DNA of 64,000 nt from Casuarina equisetifolia (GCA_028551475.1 CM052360.1:7862501-7926500); one strand, 5' to 3'. Counted from the first letter of the stretch, positions 24,009-36,785 are shown. Program-made: numbers and translations. Notes: a model not told the origin generated them from the letters alone.

Positions 24009-25344
24009 GTCCCCACTTTGCCTCTCTTCACACGAATTCAAATCGTTGTTTCCAGGGGTGTTTTTACTTTTGATGATTATCTACAGTGATCGTGCATGTA
24101 TTTTTTATGTGGCTACATAGTGTTCATTATCCTAACTGATGAAGGAAAACTAGTTTTCATTGTGTGGCCTTAGGTCCATGGCCGAGGAGGCCTTCAAATG
24201 AAGCTGAAATTGAAAAGGAAATTACCTACAAATGCACACCAATGCTCAAATATGTACTGGGGAAATTAGTCGAGGCATTTTAGGGTGGTGATAGACATTG
24301 TTGTAATTTTTTCTCAGTTGGTGTATGCATTGTAGATGTTATTCCATGCTTGGAACATTCAATTTAAGCCATTATCTTACTGTGTTCTGCCATTGGTGGG
24401 GTATACATACAGTGGGCATAGAGCACGTTGGTGCGAAGGCACTTCTCCTTGTCATGGAGTGAAATTAGTAAATCTAGATATATTTCATGTATATTATGAG
24501 AATATTTTAAAAATTATTTTTCTTTGTATTGATGGATATTCCTAATAGTATCTAATGAGGATTCCTAGTAGTATCTAACTAAAACTTCATTTGGTATTAG
24601 TATAAAATGAAAGACCATAGGAAAATTCTAAGGGTAAAAAAAAAAAGAGCAAAAAAGAGGGTTACCCCTCATGAGGGTGGCAGCCTGCACCTCACAAGGT
24701 GGCAACCAAAGAGCGTTACTTTGTGTAGCAACCATTGGCACCAAGAGAGAATCAAGTGTATTGTTGTGGGTGCTAAGGACAATTGTGTAAGAGCTGTGAG
24801 TGAATATTGTAATTAGCACTTATATATTCTCTTGAAAAAATCTAAATAAGAGGAGAAGGGGCCGGTAGTTGCACCGGTGATGAGGGATGTAGGACATTGT
24901 ATTGGTTTGAATCTCCTAAATTTGATGTCTCTTATATGTTTTTAGCTTGATCTATCTATTTATGTGTGTATGTAATGGGTCATTTCCATAACAAATGTTA
25001 AATAGTTCATTTATATCAGTGGAATGTCTCTTTATGGACATGTTGATACTTTCTTCTTGATTCCTTCTTCTCATTCTTCTATAATCTGAGCTCAGAGAAG
25101 GAAGAGATAAGAGGGCCCTATAGAAAATGTGGTCAGAAATCCATAATACAGTCAAACCACAACAACTGAATTAATTATCTTCATGCATAAAGATACTAGA
25201 TTTTCTATTAGAAAAGATTTTAAAAGCATCACAAGCCCCTCTTTCTTTTGTCTTTTCTATTGGAATTTCTAGATTATTATATGATGACTTTAGAACTTTT
25301 GTCATAGCTTACGAACCCTACCTTGTTAATGATCTCATATGTAG
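24009..25344 (+). other. intron 3 of NHL copy A
   Basis: Begins GTCCCC after TCAG, ends TATGTAG before exon 4. The first 380 bases match copy C (37399-37790); most of the rest is absent from copy C. A short A-rich tract lies near 24638. No gene seen. Confidence 0.6.
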
Positions 25345-26257
25345 GTGTGACAACAATTGCTGGAGGATACACAACTAAGCCAGGCCATCAGGATGGACCT
25401 ACACAGAATGCATCTTTCTCAGATGATTTTGAGTTATCTTTCATACCTGAACAATGTGCCTTACTAATCTCGAATCATGGGAATCAATTGGTCTGTAAGC
25501 TTGATCTCAAGCTCGAGGATTGTGCCAATCATTCTCCCATTGGTGAGAGTTTGAAACTTATTTCATGTTATTTGTACAGCTACAACAATATGTGCCTTAG
25601 CAGTTGATATACTCATATGGCCTATGGTTTCCCTTTTTTTTTTTTACCCTGGGGTTTTGGCGTAATTATTCCTAACATTAACATGTCATCATTTTACATT
25701 TCCATTTTCAAGAAAATTTGAATGACTAATATTTCTTTCTTTTAGTGGGGTGTGTTTCTGTTGCGTGTTTGGTTTTCTCTTCATTATACGCACACATATA
25801 GACATGTGAGTAAAAGAAAAACTGTAGAGGCTATTTTATCGAAAAGAAACATACAGAGGTGCATCTTTGTTCTTTTGCACATTGACGCCCTTCTTTTACC
25901 TGTATTAGTACTATTTTTGTATTGGTTCTGACTTATAAAGGAAATGAACTTTCATGTACTTGTTTTTCCAGCAATAGGAGCGATTTCAACATGGGCTCTG
26001 GGATTGGGACTTTCTTTTTTAATTGGCTTTATTGTAGGGTTTGTTGTTCACCCTTATATCACCTCTCGTGTAAGTGCCTTTTGCATCTTTAAAATATTTT
26101 TATACAACAAACAATTGCTTACACCTTTTCTAACTGAACTTTGTAGACAGCGAGGCTCCAGCCCCCTCCTTCTGAGCAAGACATGGAATCATTGCCTAAT
26201 CCTTCTAGAGAAACTAGTGTAGATACTCTACTTCGACATCAAAAGCGCAGTTGCTAG

Positions 26258-26699
26258 CTCCTCGCATTTTGCACTCTTAAGGAGACTCTTTTGGTTGATC
26301 CTCTCTCATCTTAGTCTTATGTTTACGATTAAAAATGCAAGGTCTTCGATCTCGCATAAGGATTCTATACCTTTAATTGACTCTGATGCTATAAGTAGTA
26401 GCAATGTAAAAATGTGTGTAAGTAGTAACAATGTAAAAATGTGTGCAATATATGAGGAACGGTCAAAGGATGTGATGAACTTGGATGGAAGCCTGGATTT
26501 GTTAAGTATGATGGACAACATCAATCAAGATCCTATTAGTGAGGAGGGAAACTATGTTTTTTCAGACTGCTGTGGAAATATAAATGCTATGATCCAAGCT
26601 AACTTAATGGATTTTGCAGCGCCCTCTAAAGAAACAACTCCAGTGGCGGTGTCTTCTCTAGTCCCCGCTGTAGGTTTGGTTAAGAGGCAAAGCAAGTGA
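26258..26699 (+). pseudogene. likely former C-terminal extension of NHL copy A
   Basis: After the TAG at 26255-26257 the same frame continues for about 20 codons (CTLKETLLVDPLSS), then after a one- or two-base shift an open frame runs from about 26295 to a TGA at 26697-26699 with protein-like content (SLDLLSMMDNINQDPISEEG, VPAVGLVKRQSK). It has no domain I recognise. I read it as the tail of exon 6, cut off by one stop and one frameshift. Confidence 0.5.
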
Positions 26700-27763
26700 T
26701 CAGAAGGCAAATGGCTTGTGATTTATCCTTTCTTTTTTTATGAACCTTGTAAAATATTGGTTTTATGACAACTACTGTGCACAACACTTATCTCTCTTTA
26801 ATTCTATGTTGCTTTGTTTTTGTGTGGTTTATCAACTATAGAATGTCCAACTATTAGGTTAGACCATGTAATGAAAGTTTAGACATGCTAGTATGGGATT
26901 TGGTGATGTATGTTTTTCGGCCAAGAACTCCTAGTTTGGGAAGGCACAAGTTAGAAAAAGAGCAACACTGTTGCAACAGTGAAAGTCCTCCTATATGGCT
27001 ACTTTTAGAATGTGGAAACAATTTGATGCTCTAAACTTTTGATAATTTATACACACACTTAAACTCACACATTTAAATGTTAGATTTGAGACCAAGAGAT
27101 CTTAAGTTTGACTAATTTACCATTAAGAGGTGATGAACTACATATCATGCATTGGGCCTTTTTGTTTTGCACTTTCTAATAGTAAATTTTAAGAGAATTT
27201 TTCTACAGAAAGTAGTACTGTAAAACAAGGGATTGAGTTCAAACAATGGCCTTCAATATTTGGGCTACATTAGTAAATTTAAAGAAAGATTTTCTATAAA
27301 TAGTAGTAACATGAGGTATCATCACACGGAAGCTCATCCTTGAATTTGAATATAAGATTGCATAAGGGATAAGAGTTCAAACCATGCCCATAAGTATTTG
27401 GGCCAGACTTGTAATTCTCCAAACAGCACTCCATATTTCCACAAAATATTGAATATTGATATCCACCTATAACCTAAATTTTGAAGGACTAATATTGCAC
27501 TGGACTTTCCATGAGGTCAAAACTATGAGAACTCTTTCATGTATATGATCAATACTTATTGCAATAGCCCATAGAATTGCTTCAAGCGTGCATGTTGTGA
27601 TGATTAAACACGGTGTCACCATAATTCCCCAGCTTTATCACCGATGCTTCACGTTTTCCACCCTTATCCTGACCTGCCCCAAAAACTATGTCGTTGGTTT
27701 TCTCACAGCTCTACTCGTAGTAGTGTATGGAATGGATGAATGATACCTATGATGATATTGTTG
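26700..27763. other. intergenic, nothing recognised
   Basis: AT-rich sequence between NHL copies A and B. I see no exon, RNA gene or transposon end in it. Confidence 0.5.
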
Positions 27764-29473
27764 TTTCTAATTCTGAAGTTTGTTATCCCACCCATTAGAG
27801 AAGACTTAACTTTGCTACAGTTGGTGCATCTTTTCTGCATGCTTGGACATAAAAGCGTAGGTTTTACATGGAGTGGGGTTCTGGTGTCAATTGAAGGGGG
27901 CTTGCATCTTCATCAGGAATCTCAAAGCTTTCCTGCATCGGCCAAGCATTTGACTGTTTTTACTGCTACTGTTGGCTTTGATAGTCATAGATTGATGGCT
28001 TTTTCTAAACCCAGGAATTATTCATCCCACGATCTCCATTACTGATGCCCCAATGGTAACTAGAAGCTTTCCGATGGATCCAAAGAAGCCTTCTTCTTGC
28101 TTCTCCTATTCATCTTCCATTGGGGTTAATGGTGGCCTGATTGACTTTAGAGGCTTCCAATAAGGACTTGGTGGGATGGTCAACTTCATTGCACTCTTAT
28201 CCTTTAAATCACAAGCATGAGATAAAAGGTGAATGTATGTTCCATGTTGTCGTTGAAACTATGATAATACTTGTCTTATGCTGCTGTGAAGATAAGGAAG
28301 CATTCTGAATTTCAAAAAAATGAGCCACTTTCATGTAAAAGTTGTTCATGCTATGCAATAATGACAAAAGAGGTATATAGCCAATGCTATTTCATGTAAA
28401 AACTTCACTTTTAAAGAAGGAACCAAAAATAAATATATTCATTTTCCCACATCTTGCCAAATAATGTTGTATTCAAGTAGCATTTCATTGGAAACCATTT
28501 CTGGATCTAACTTTCAATTCCAAACACAACCAATGCAGAAGATTACTGGATAAGAGCCTCTTGAATGAGAAGTGAAAATGGCATTAGATAATTTTTGTGA
28601 TAGTAGTCTAACCCAACATCAATTGTACACCTTCAGATGAGAACAAATTTATTTTTTAATATGCAGAAGGCAATACAGCATAAGTAGGTAGAAAACAAGA
28701 CCGAATACTTACACTTTGGTAAGAAACAATTGTCCTAACTCTTCGTTGCAGCAACGCCAACATGTAACCAAAGAAGCCAGCTCCTATAATCATTGTAATT
28801 CCTGTAATGGTAAAAAGAGTACATACTGATCAATAGTGTCAAAAGATATCACAGGATAAAATTTGGATACACTAGCTTACTAAGAGGAAAGCCATTTCCA
28901 TATTGATAAGCGCAATCATCTAAGTGGAGATAAATCTTCCTGATGGCCTGCTTTCTTCTGTCTATGACAAGTAGGGAGGAATTGCTACCAATGTAAACCA
29001 CATCAAAGTCGTTAGAAAACTTTGCATCTTCACTTGGTCCATCAACATGACCCCCTCCACGACTCATTTTCCCTTCTGCAATTGTTGTAACCCCTGCAAG
29101 TAGAAATTCCAATGACATTAAAACAACTGTAAATATGCTCAAGTGCAAAACCAATATCCCCAGTAGATTTTTGGTAATCATTAACTATCACGCTAATGAA
29201 GATAAGAGAAAGATAAAATGAATTAGCCATGCTAGGATGAAATCCTATAATGTTCTAGACAAATATTTTCATATTCTAGTTTCTTTTTGGCTGCCACAAT
29301 GGTTGAACAAGACATGTAGCACTTACCAGCAACACTTATCTTTCTGATTGCCATATTTATAGTGTTAGCGACATTAATATTTCCTTTATCATCAACTGTG
29401 AGCCCCTTTGGTTGGTTCATCCTCGCCTCTTTGGGTTTCCCGTCTATGTGTCCAGAAAGACCATCAGGGGACC
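27764..29473 (-). pseudogene. NHL-domain protein, copy B, 5'-truncated
   Basis: A different NHL paralog from A and C. Exons (minus): 29473-29337 (GSPDGLSGHIDGKPKEA, ARMNQPKGLTVDDKGN, INMAIRKIS), 29093-28881 (GVTTIAEG, HVDGPSEDAKFSNDFDVVYI, SLLVIDRRKQAIRKI, DDCAYQYG), 28801-28713 (IIGAGFFGYMLALLQRRVRT, a membrane helix) and a decayed last exon 28198-27764 (PSPYWKPLKSIRPPLTP, EKQEEGFFGSIGKLL, WPMQESFEIPDEDASP). The last exon has a TAG after MEDE, more stops and a frameshift. The 5' exons with the signal peptide are absent; duplication unit 2 starts instead at 29917. Nonfunctional. Confidence 0.82.
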
Positions 29474-29916
29474 CTGTAATCGATTTTGGTCTGGTATCTG
29501 AAGTATGTTTAAAATGGTTTGATCATATCAGAAAAATTGCATAAGAAAGGAGTTCAATACTTAAACTACAGGACAACCATTGTATTGATGTCCTAGACTA
29601 ACATAGCTGTTAAGGAATGAAACAACCCAAATGCCCACTGGCTTCAACAACTGTTCATTGTCTCAAGATATTAGAACTATCAAATAGGAATGAAGAAGGG
29701 TACAGATTTATACATTTAAGGTTCAATGTGACACTTTATTGTAGAAATTACAAGACCAGAGTATGATTAAAATAGTAAATAAAGCATATTTTAGGCTCTA
29801 ATTTTCTCCAAGTTTATCACAAGATGCAAATTCTCAATAATGAAAAGTAGTATTTGTTCATCATTCCATTAAACAATGAGTTACCATATTCCTCTTTATA
29901 GCATGTTATATCACGA
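29474..29916. other. remaining upstream sequence of copy B, no exon found
   Basis: Begins as intron upstream of the first copy B exon (acceptor GATTACAG). I find no earlier NHL exon here on the minus strand. It ends where duplication unit 2 starts. Confidence 0.5.
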
Positions 29917-31341
29917 ACTAGGACTTCATTTCATTTGCCTATATGAAGATCTACGACAACCTCAGAAACTTAAGTTATTCTTCCGTCCTTTGTTAGGAAA
30001 AAATTAGATAAAGCTACCAATATTTCTTCTTTTCTAAAATTCGTACTAGATAGTGTAGTGGGTAAATTCTATTTGTTTTAGTGGAATAATGTTTACTGTT
30101 CATAACTTTAAAGGTATTTAAATGAATACTATCCTGGTCAATTGTCACTTGCCGTGGTTTTCATTGAAACTCGAGTGTACAAAGAGTCAATGCAAGACAT
30201 AGTTTTGTAAAATATGAAATATGTATGAGAAAATAATCTTTCATGTGAAGTTTGTGGGAAAAGGGTAAAATCCATATAAAACAAACTGCAGTTCTATATA
30301 GTTCAATTGTTCAGATTGAACATAATTGGTGTTTGTTAAAGTAATCCTTACTTGGGAGAAATATAAATCAAAGGAACCAAATCTTCACTAAGCTTGTGCG
30401 CCACCTTTGCAAATGCAAACGTCAAACCAATTCATATGGTTCTCATTTTTTATTTTTAATGGCACCTTCTTAAAATCAATGTGAAGTTTCCATACATCAC
30501 CAAAATGTAGATTTGGTGAAAAAATTAAATTTTTTACTATAATATAAAAGCTTAATTAATTCTCAACGCCCTAACCATTATGAGTCAAAAAATCACTTAG
30601 TAAAAGTGATGCTATAATACAGCTCACGTTAAGTTATTATAATAAATGGCATGTTAAAATTAATGTAAAACGATTTAGATATAAGAAATGTCTCATTCTC
30701 TTAAACTAATTTTTGTAAAAAATTAAACCTTTTAATATACCTTATTACTTGTATAACAATTTTTTTTTCTCTTTGATCTTTTCTCCAAATGCAAGCACAA
30801 ATGAATTTAAAAGAAGACGACTGTGGACCATCCCTTTAAAATTTTAATCCCTATAAGTTTCGATAAGATAAAAATTTTGGAAAACTTCTTCTTTTTCTTG
30901 TTAAGTTATGTAAAACTCCGTGGAATGATAAAAAACATAAGAGTGAGATTCTGGACTACTTTCAATCGTATGGTGCATGAATTAGCTCTCCACGAGGTAG
31001 GAATTCGAGACGTTCCACTTCACCATCTTTCGCAAAAAGGGACAAGGGAGAGGCGAAGCTTTGCTTGTGCTCGAACTAGGACACTCTCAACCCGCGCAAT
31101 CATGGCCTCTATGCTTGCACTCTTCCTCATCTTCAATCTCGCTTCAGTTCACGGTAAGTTATTGCCATAATGTTGTGATCTTTTATTTTCTTCGAGGGGA
31201 CTTTGAATTTCAAAAGAAGGGGTTAATGCTAGTACCATTTTGCATCTAAAACTAGGCTTGTTTCAGTTTCAGGCAAGGTCGTGCTCGAGGAAGGATACAC
31301 AGTGAGCACATTGATCAATGGCCATAAGCTTAATATAAATT

Positions 31342-31576
31342 TGTCACAAAGAGAGAGGAAAGAAAGCATGAATGTGAGAACCCTCGTGTATTCTATTGAA
31401 TAATCAAAGATGTACATAGGATGTCCCTTTATAAGGTAGGGATATACAAAGATGGAAAATACAAATAAAGAAATAAAAATAATTACCTACCAACTACACA
31501 AATAATTTCTTAATAATTACATCACCAATGGTAAGAATAATAATCAATATAGAAATATAATCACGTATCTCTAACA
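31342..31576 (-). repeat. 3' LTR of E3
   Basis: 235 bp, same length as its partner with about nine mismatches and no gaps. Confidence 0.95.
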
Positions 31577-31590
31577 CTCCCCCTCAAGCT
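31577..31590 (-). promoter_or_regulatory. polypurine tract of E3
   Basis: AGCTTGAGGGGGAG on the minus strand directly before the 3' LTR; identical to E2. Confidence 0.88.
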
Positions 31591-32258
31591 GGCGATTTTG
31601 GCAGTTTGTAAACGTCTAACATGCCAAGCTTGTTTAATAGATACGTGTGTTGTCTCTGATAGAGGGCCTTGGTGAAGATGTCAGCAGGTTGTTCCATAGT
31701 TTGGATTTCTTGTGTTTTGATAACTCCTTCTTGGATTTTATCTCTCATGAAATGGCAATCTACTTCGATGTGTTTAGTCCGGTCATGAACCATAGGATTT
31801 GCCACAAGTTTAAGAGCGACATTGTTGTCACAGAACAAGAGTGTAGGGCCATTGAGCCAAATACCTAGGTCTTGAAGTAGTCCTCTTAACCGAATAACTT
31901 CACAAATGGTCTTGGCCATAGCATGATATTCAGACTCAGCAGAAGATAGCAAAACAGTTGATTGCTTCTTTGTTTTCCAAGATAGTAGAGAATTTCCAAA
32001 CTTGATACAAAATCCGGTCATTGATCTCTTGCTCATAGGACAAGTGGCGTAGTTCGTGTCACAATAAGCTTTCATTTCCATGTTGCAATCTCGAGATAAA
32101 ATAATTCCCAAACCTGGACATCCTTTTAGGTATTTCACTACCTTTAAGGCTGCATTCATGTGAGATTGTTTTGGATTGTGCATAAATTGGCTAAGGATTT
32201 GAACAACATAGCATATATCAGGTCTCGTCATAATGAGATAAATGAATTTTCCAACCAA
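31584..32258 (-). pseudogene. E3 RNase H
   Basis: Open for 224 codons: VGKFIYLIMTRPDICYVVQI, YCDTNYATC, SSAESEYHAMAKT, LFCDNNVALKL, HIEVDCHFMRD, ADIFTKALYQR, ending KLPKSPA and a stop that overlaps the polypurine tract. The domain itself is intact apart from Asp to Asn in YCDTN. Confidence 0.9.
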
Positions 32259-32338
32259 CCTCTTGTAGCTCGTCGAATCCTTAAGTGGGGGATCCGCATC
32301 GGGAAAAGATATTCCATCGTCATACTCAGGTGTTGTAA

Positions 32339-33130
32339 GATTTAAGTTCTACTCAAATGGAATGACAGCGGGCTTGCATCTAGATAAACCAGCTTCAGAA
32401 ATAATCTCCAGGATGAACTTACGTTGGCTGAGGCAAATGCCTTTCTCAGAACGAGCAATTTCAATGCCTAAATAATATTTGGGAGGTCCCAAATTTCTTA
32501 AAGCGTTCAATGGCTGGAATGTCATTGCTGGTGATCAAGATGTCATCAACATAAATCAAAAGGTAGATAGATGATGTACCTTTGCGCCAAATGAATAAGG
32601 CGTAATCATACTAAGATTGACAAAACTGTGCAGAGGTAAGGGCCGAAGTGAATTTGGCGTACCATTACTGAGAAGCTTGCTTAAGACCAAATAGGGATGT
32701 ATAAAGACGACAAACCCTAGACTCCCCCTGTCTGCGTAAACCTGGTGGAAGGTCCATGTAAATCTCTTCAGTCAAATCACCATGAAGAAATGCATTGTGG
32801 ATGTCCATCTGATGAAGAGACCAGTCGCGAGTGGCAGCAATAGAAAGAAAGGTGCGCACAGTACCTTCTTTGGCAACCCAAGAAAAGGTATCCTGATAAT
32901 CAAAACCTTCTTGTTGCATAAAACCCTTGGCCATAAGCCGAGCCTTGTACCACTCAATCGAGCCATCAGCCCAATATGTGATCTTGTAAACCCATTTACA
33001 ACCAATGGGCCGGCGGTGAGATGGGTGATGGATCACATCCCAAGTGCGATTATCAACAAGAGCACGAAGTTCATCCGCTATGGCCTGCTGCCACTTGGGA
33101 TGCTTAGTAGCCTCATGATAAAAGTTGGGT
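32339..33130 (-). pseudogene. E3 reverse transcriptase
   Basis: Reads [55 protein letters not shown] and LFGLKQASQ at 33036-32665. It then continues through stops to the catalytic region near 32550 (LLIYVDDILITSND in a shifted frame). Not functional. Confidence 0.83.
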
Positions 33131-33174
33131 TCAACTTCAACGGAAAGGCGACTGATGCAACAAAAATGGTCAGG

Positions 33175-34931
33175 TTAAATATGACCAAAACCAGTGTAAT
33201 CAGAAATGGGATAGCAAGTACTAGTTGAAGCTGTAGAAGAACAGAGATAGTCCTTGGTCCAGGTAGGTGGACGAGTAGGACGGCCAGATTGATGAGGGAC
33301 CACAGCTGGAGAAGTCGGAGGACAAGGAGGCGGCTGATACGGAGCAATGGCCAAGGAGTCATTAGTAGGAACTGTAGGAGAAGGAACCTCAGAGGCCATA
33401 TCCAGAGATTGGTCAGCAGCAAGAGAGATCAGGGTATCTGTAGAGGGCACAATTGGTGGAAGACCCAAAGCAGGAGGCCTAAGGAGAGGCAGTAAAGTAG
33501 GAGCAGCAACATCATTAGTCTCAAATAAGAAAGGCCAAGGTCCAAGAAGAGACTCGGAGGGGCCATCCGGAATTGGTGGAGACTGGAAGGGAAAAATAGC
33601 TTCGTAAAATACCACATCACGACTAATAAAGAACTTGTCTGTGGAAGGATCGTAAACACGATACCCTTTCTGTAAGGGTGGGTAACCCATAAAAATGCAG
33701 CGTGTGGCGCGGGGACCTAATTTGTCCCGAGGGCCAACAATAGTAAAATAGCATAGGCATCTAAACACATGAAGATGAGTAGTGTCGGGGGCCTTACCAA
33801 AAAGTAGTTCAAAGGGGGTTTTGCCATTAAACACACGAGATGGCATGCAATTGATTAGGTAAGCGGCAGTGATCACACAATCACCCCAAAAACGTTCAAG
33901 GAATGAAGGCTTGGTATTTGAGGGCTTGAGCAACCTCAAGGAGATGACGGTGTTTGCGTTCAACAACCCCATTTTGTTGGGGGGTGTAGGTACAAGAGCT
34001 CTCATGGAGAATGCCACAGGAAGAGAAGAAGGAAGAACATGTTTGGTTAAAGAAATCACGGGCATTGTCAATGCAAATGCGCTAAACGGAAGTGTGAAAT
34101 TAGGTGCGGATAAGAGTAAAAAAATGGGCAAGATGGGTTAAGACTTGGGACTTGGATTGCATAAGGAAGACCCAAGTACTGCGAGAAAAATCATCAACAA
34201 GGGTGAGAAAGAAACGAGAGCCATCACGATGAGGGGTGTGATAAGGGCCTAAATATCAAGGTGAATGAGGGAGAAAAGGGAAATGGCACGAGAAGTGCTA
34301 GAGGGAAATGGAAGGCGGGATTGTTTGGCAAGGGGGCAAATGGGACAAGTGGGGAAAGGGGAAGAGGCACTATGACCCAATCGTTGATGAAGAAGAAAAT
34401 CATTATCATTTAAATTGGCATTACAAAAGGTGCCCTTTTTCGAGACAATAAGGGAAACTAAAATTTGCAAGAAAAGGAACCCAAAAATAGAGGCCTTGAT
34501 TGACACTACCCAAGCCCATCAGTTTGCCAGTCAAATGGTTATGAAAAACACAAAAATTCAGATCGAGGATAAGTCGACAATCATTATGAGAACAGAGTTT
34601 GGAAACGGAGATGAGATTAAAGTGAAATTTAGGAACAAAAAGTACATTTTTAAGGGTGAGATGAGGGCTAAGAGAGACGTCACCAATAAGTGTGACAGAG
34701 GTAATATTCCCGTTAGGGAGACGAACAAAAGTAGAATAATGGGTGGTATGAATTTTGGAGAAAACTTTTTGGTTGCAAATGATGTGATCACTAGCACCTA
34801 AATCAATAATTCATGCAATAGGTGAAAGTGAGCTTGAGAGAAAACTTTTTGGTTGCAAATGATGTGATCACTAGCACCTGAATCAATAATCCATGCAATA
34901 GGTAAAAGTGAGCTTGAAAAACAAAATGAGG
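33175..34931 (-). pseudogene. E3 protease and integrase
   Basis: Protease signature IDSGASDH is present twice because of an 80-bp tandem duplication (34758-34917). The gag-pre-integrase segment (RLGHSAS, then CPICPLAKQ) lies at 34390-34320. The integrase C-terminal half is open for 318 codons at 33175-34131 with AYLINCMPSRVFNGKTPFEL, CIFMGYPPLQKGYRVYD and the Pro-rich linker. Confidence 0.83.
34758..34917 (-). repeat. 80-bp tandem duplication inside the E3 protease
   Basis: Two 80-bp units (34758-34837 and 34838-34917) share nearly every base and both encode the IDSGASDH active-site region. They differ by about three substitutions. Confidence 0.92.
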
Positions 34932-36588
34932 TACCTACAAAGCTGGCAATTTTATCCGAAGTACCATTCTGGTTGAAGGCTTGCATGATTTGTTGAAGTT
35001 GGGCCTCACTGAGTAAGGAATTGGACCCATTAGAAGAGATCACAACATTTGAGATGACCTTCGGATCGAATTGATCACTATCAGAAGGTTTTCCATGTAA
35101 TTTCCAGCATCGATCCTTCGTATGATTGCGACGTTTGCAAAATTCACAAAATAAATTATTTGGACTGTTGGATCGACCGCAGGGTGTGTTTGGACCGTTG
35201 GATTTGCACAAACTAGATGAAAAATGCCCGTCGTACGATTGCTTGACTGCGGGTGCAATGGTCGCACGTTGATAACCGTTAGATGAAGGCTCAGAGTCAA
35301 ACAAAGGAGGGCCGTTGGATCGGGCGCGATAAGAGCCGTCAGATGGAGGCGCGATGTCAAGCATAGAAGGACCATTAGATCTAGGGTTTCCATTTGAGCC
35401 GTCCATGCGAGATAGGGGGTCTCACGAGTCAGGCTCAGAGAACCCTAAAGCCACATGCGTAGTCCAACCGCTTCTCTCGCGATAAGCGAGAGCATGTTGA
35501 GCTGCGGTCGTGCGAACGGCCAGAATCACCGAATCGCCGACACGAAGGTATTTCAATGACGCCAATCATTGGTTCTCCTCTTGAACAGCCAAGTGGAAGA
35601 GGCGCTGCAACGATGGGGAGGGCTCCATAGCAAGAATCTAAGACCGAAAAGAATTGTAAGTTTCATTCAAACTCAATAAAAATCGAATTAGGAGGTTCTG
35701 TTCTTTGATCTAATGATATTGCCGTAAAGTTACATCGGGGCCTTCACGAGATTCCTCGGCCTGATCGCGTTCGTTGCATAAAGCAGCGAAGCGATTGTAG
35801 ATCGCAGTGACTGAAAGGTTACCCTATTTCAGATCGGCCAAAGATTGGTCGATCTGAAACAATCAAACTCGATCGGTCCAACCATAGAGTTCACAGAGAC
35901 CGTCCCAGATAATTTGGGTGTCTTCGGTGGGAGGGAGAGTGGCGGTGACATCGGGGGAAAGGCAGTTCCCGATCCAAGTCTGGACAAGTTGCAAACATTT
36001 TCACCACTGCCGGGTGAGTTTGGGGTCGAAAGGAGGAGGAACGGTGCCGTCAAGGAAACCATCCTTGCCCTTCATGAGGAGGGCACGTCGGATGTCGCGG
36101 GACCAAATGGCGTAGTTATCGGCGTCGGTGAGGATGTGGGCGAAATAGGGAACGAATAAGGGCTGGGGAAACGGGTAAGGATTTGGACCCAAACCCGAAA
36201 CACCAAACCCATTCAGGTGACCTAGTGGAGGGGAAGAACTGGGAGGGTTCCAACTCAATCTAGGGAGGACGGGGCCCGGAAGAGATGGGTCAGGCCCAGG
36301 AGGGGGGTGTTGGGTGGGTAAAGGTGGGTGAGGGTGGAGAGAGGGCCCAGTAGTGGACTGGGCCAAGGAGGGTCCAACACTAGAGGGGTAGAGGTAGGGG
36401 GCCCAGTAGGACCAAGGGAAAGGTGGTGTGGTGGTGGGAGCCAGACCAGTGGGGTCCAGGCTTGTGGAGGGAGGCAGCCTAGAAGAGAGATCCGGTTGCT
36501 GGGGAGTAGGAGATGGAGGATCATCGGTGATGTCCTTAACGAGGGGGGCATCTAGGTCAGCAGCTGTGGATTTGGTGGATTTTGGCAT
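34932..36588 (-). pseudogene. E3 gag
   Basis: Starts MPKSTKSTAADLDAPLVKD at 36588. A Pro/Ser-rich region is followed by FAHILTDADNYAIWSRDIRR, which is the copia gag block. The 195-codon N-terminal part is open, then stops and shifts follow. An open part at 34798-35406 holds the zinc knuckle CEFCKRRNHTKDRCWKLHG near 35150-35095 and reaches into the protease. Confidence 0.8.
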
Positions 36589-36770
36589 GATAACTGTAAG
36601 GGAGAAGGTAAGAGTGTATGTGGTTTATTTGAAAAAAAAAAATGAATTGATAGTGATTTCCACACCGGAGTTGCTAACACTGTGATGTAGGGAGCAAGGA
36701 CAGCGAAAGTAAAAGAGAGAGGTGGTGAAAAAAAATAAGAGAGGAAAAGATGTGGAAGCAAAAAGAGGAC

Positions 36771-36785
36771 TGGCTCTTGATACCA
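36771..36785 (-). promoter_or_regulatory. primer binding site of E3
   Basis: TGGTATCAAGAGCCA on the minus strand directly after the 5' LTR. Confidence 0.85.

Larger units (their letters stand above)
17833..26257 (+). pseudogene. NHL-domain membrane protein, copy A, exon 3 split by copia E2
   Basis: Plant NHL-repeat protein of unknown biochemical role. Exons: 17833-17884, 17998-18168, 18262-18402 plus 23979-24008 (split by E2), 25345-25542, 25972-26069, 26147-26257. Without E2 the exons give a consistent 266-codon frame. Residues 1-17 (MASMLALFLILNLASFH) look like a signal peptide. An NHL-like unit follows (NPRSFMVDPKGNIYVAD, then KISTSG), then the family block VTTIAGG...HQDGP, a membrane helix in exon 5 (GLGLSFLIGFIVGFVVHP) and a short tail ending KRSC. 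E2 in exon 3 should abolish the product. A further 26258-26699 stretch looks like the ancestral C-terminus. Confidence 0.82.
16480..26700 (+). repeat. NHL tandem duplication, unit 1 (holds copy A and E2)
   Basis: From the word AGGACTTCATTTCATTTGCC at about 16482 the sequence matches unit 2 starting at about 29919, through the upstream region, exons 1-5 and the introns, with small gaps and transposon insertions on each side. The match fades after exon 5 (about 38650 in unit 2), so the right limit is not sharp. Confidence 0.8.

Noticed and set aside
27740-28045. Plus-strand open frame of 101 codons
   Set aside because: The minus strand here reads as the C-terminal exon of NHL copy B (KPLKSIRPPL, QESFEIPDED), so the plus frame is a shadow.
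28366-28712. Possible solo LTR of E4 in copy B intron
   Set aside because: The match with 58118-58618 continues through the exon, so it is a gene duplicate; I found no second copy at the other end of E4.
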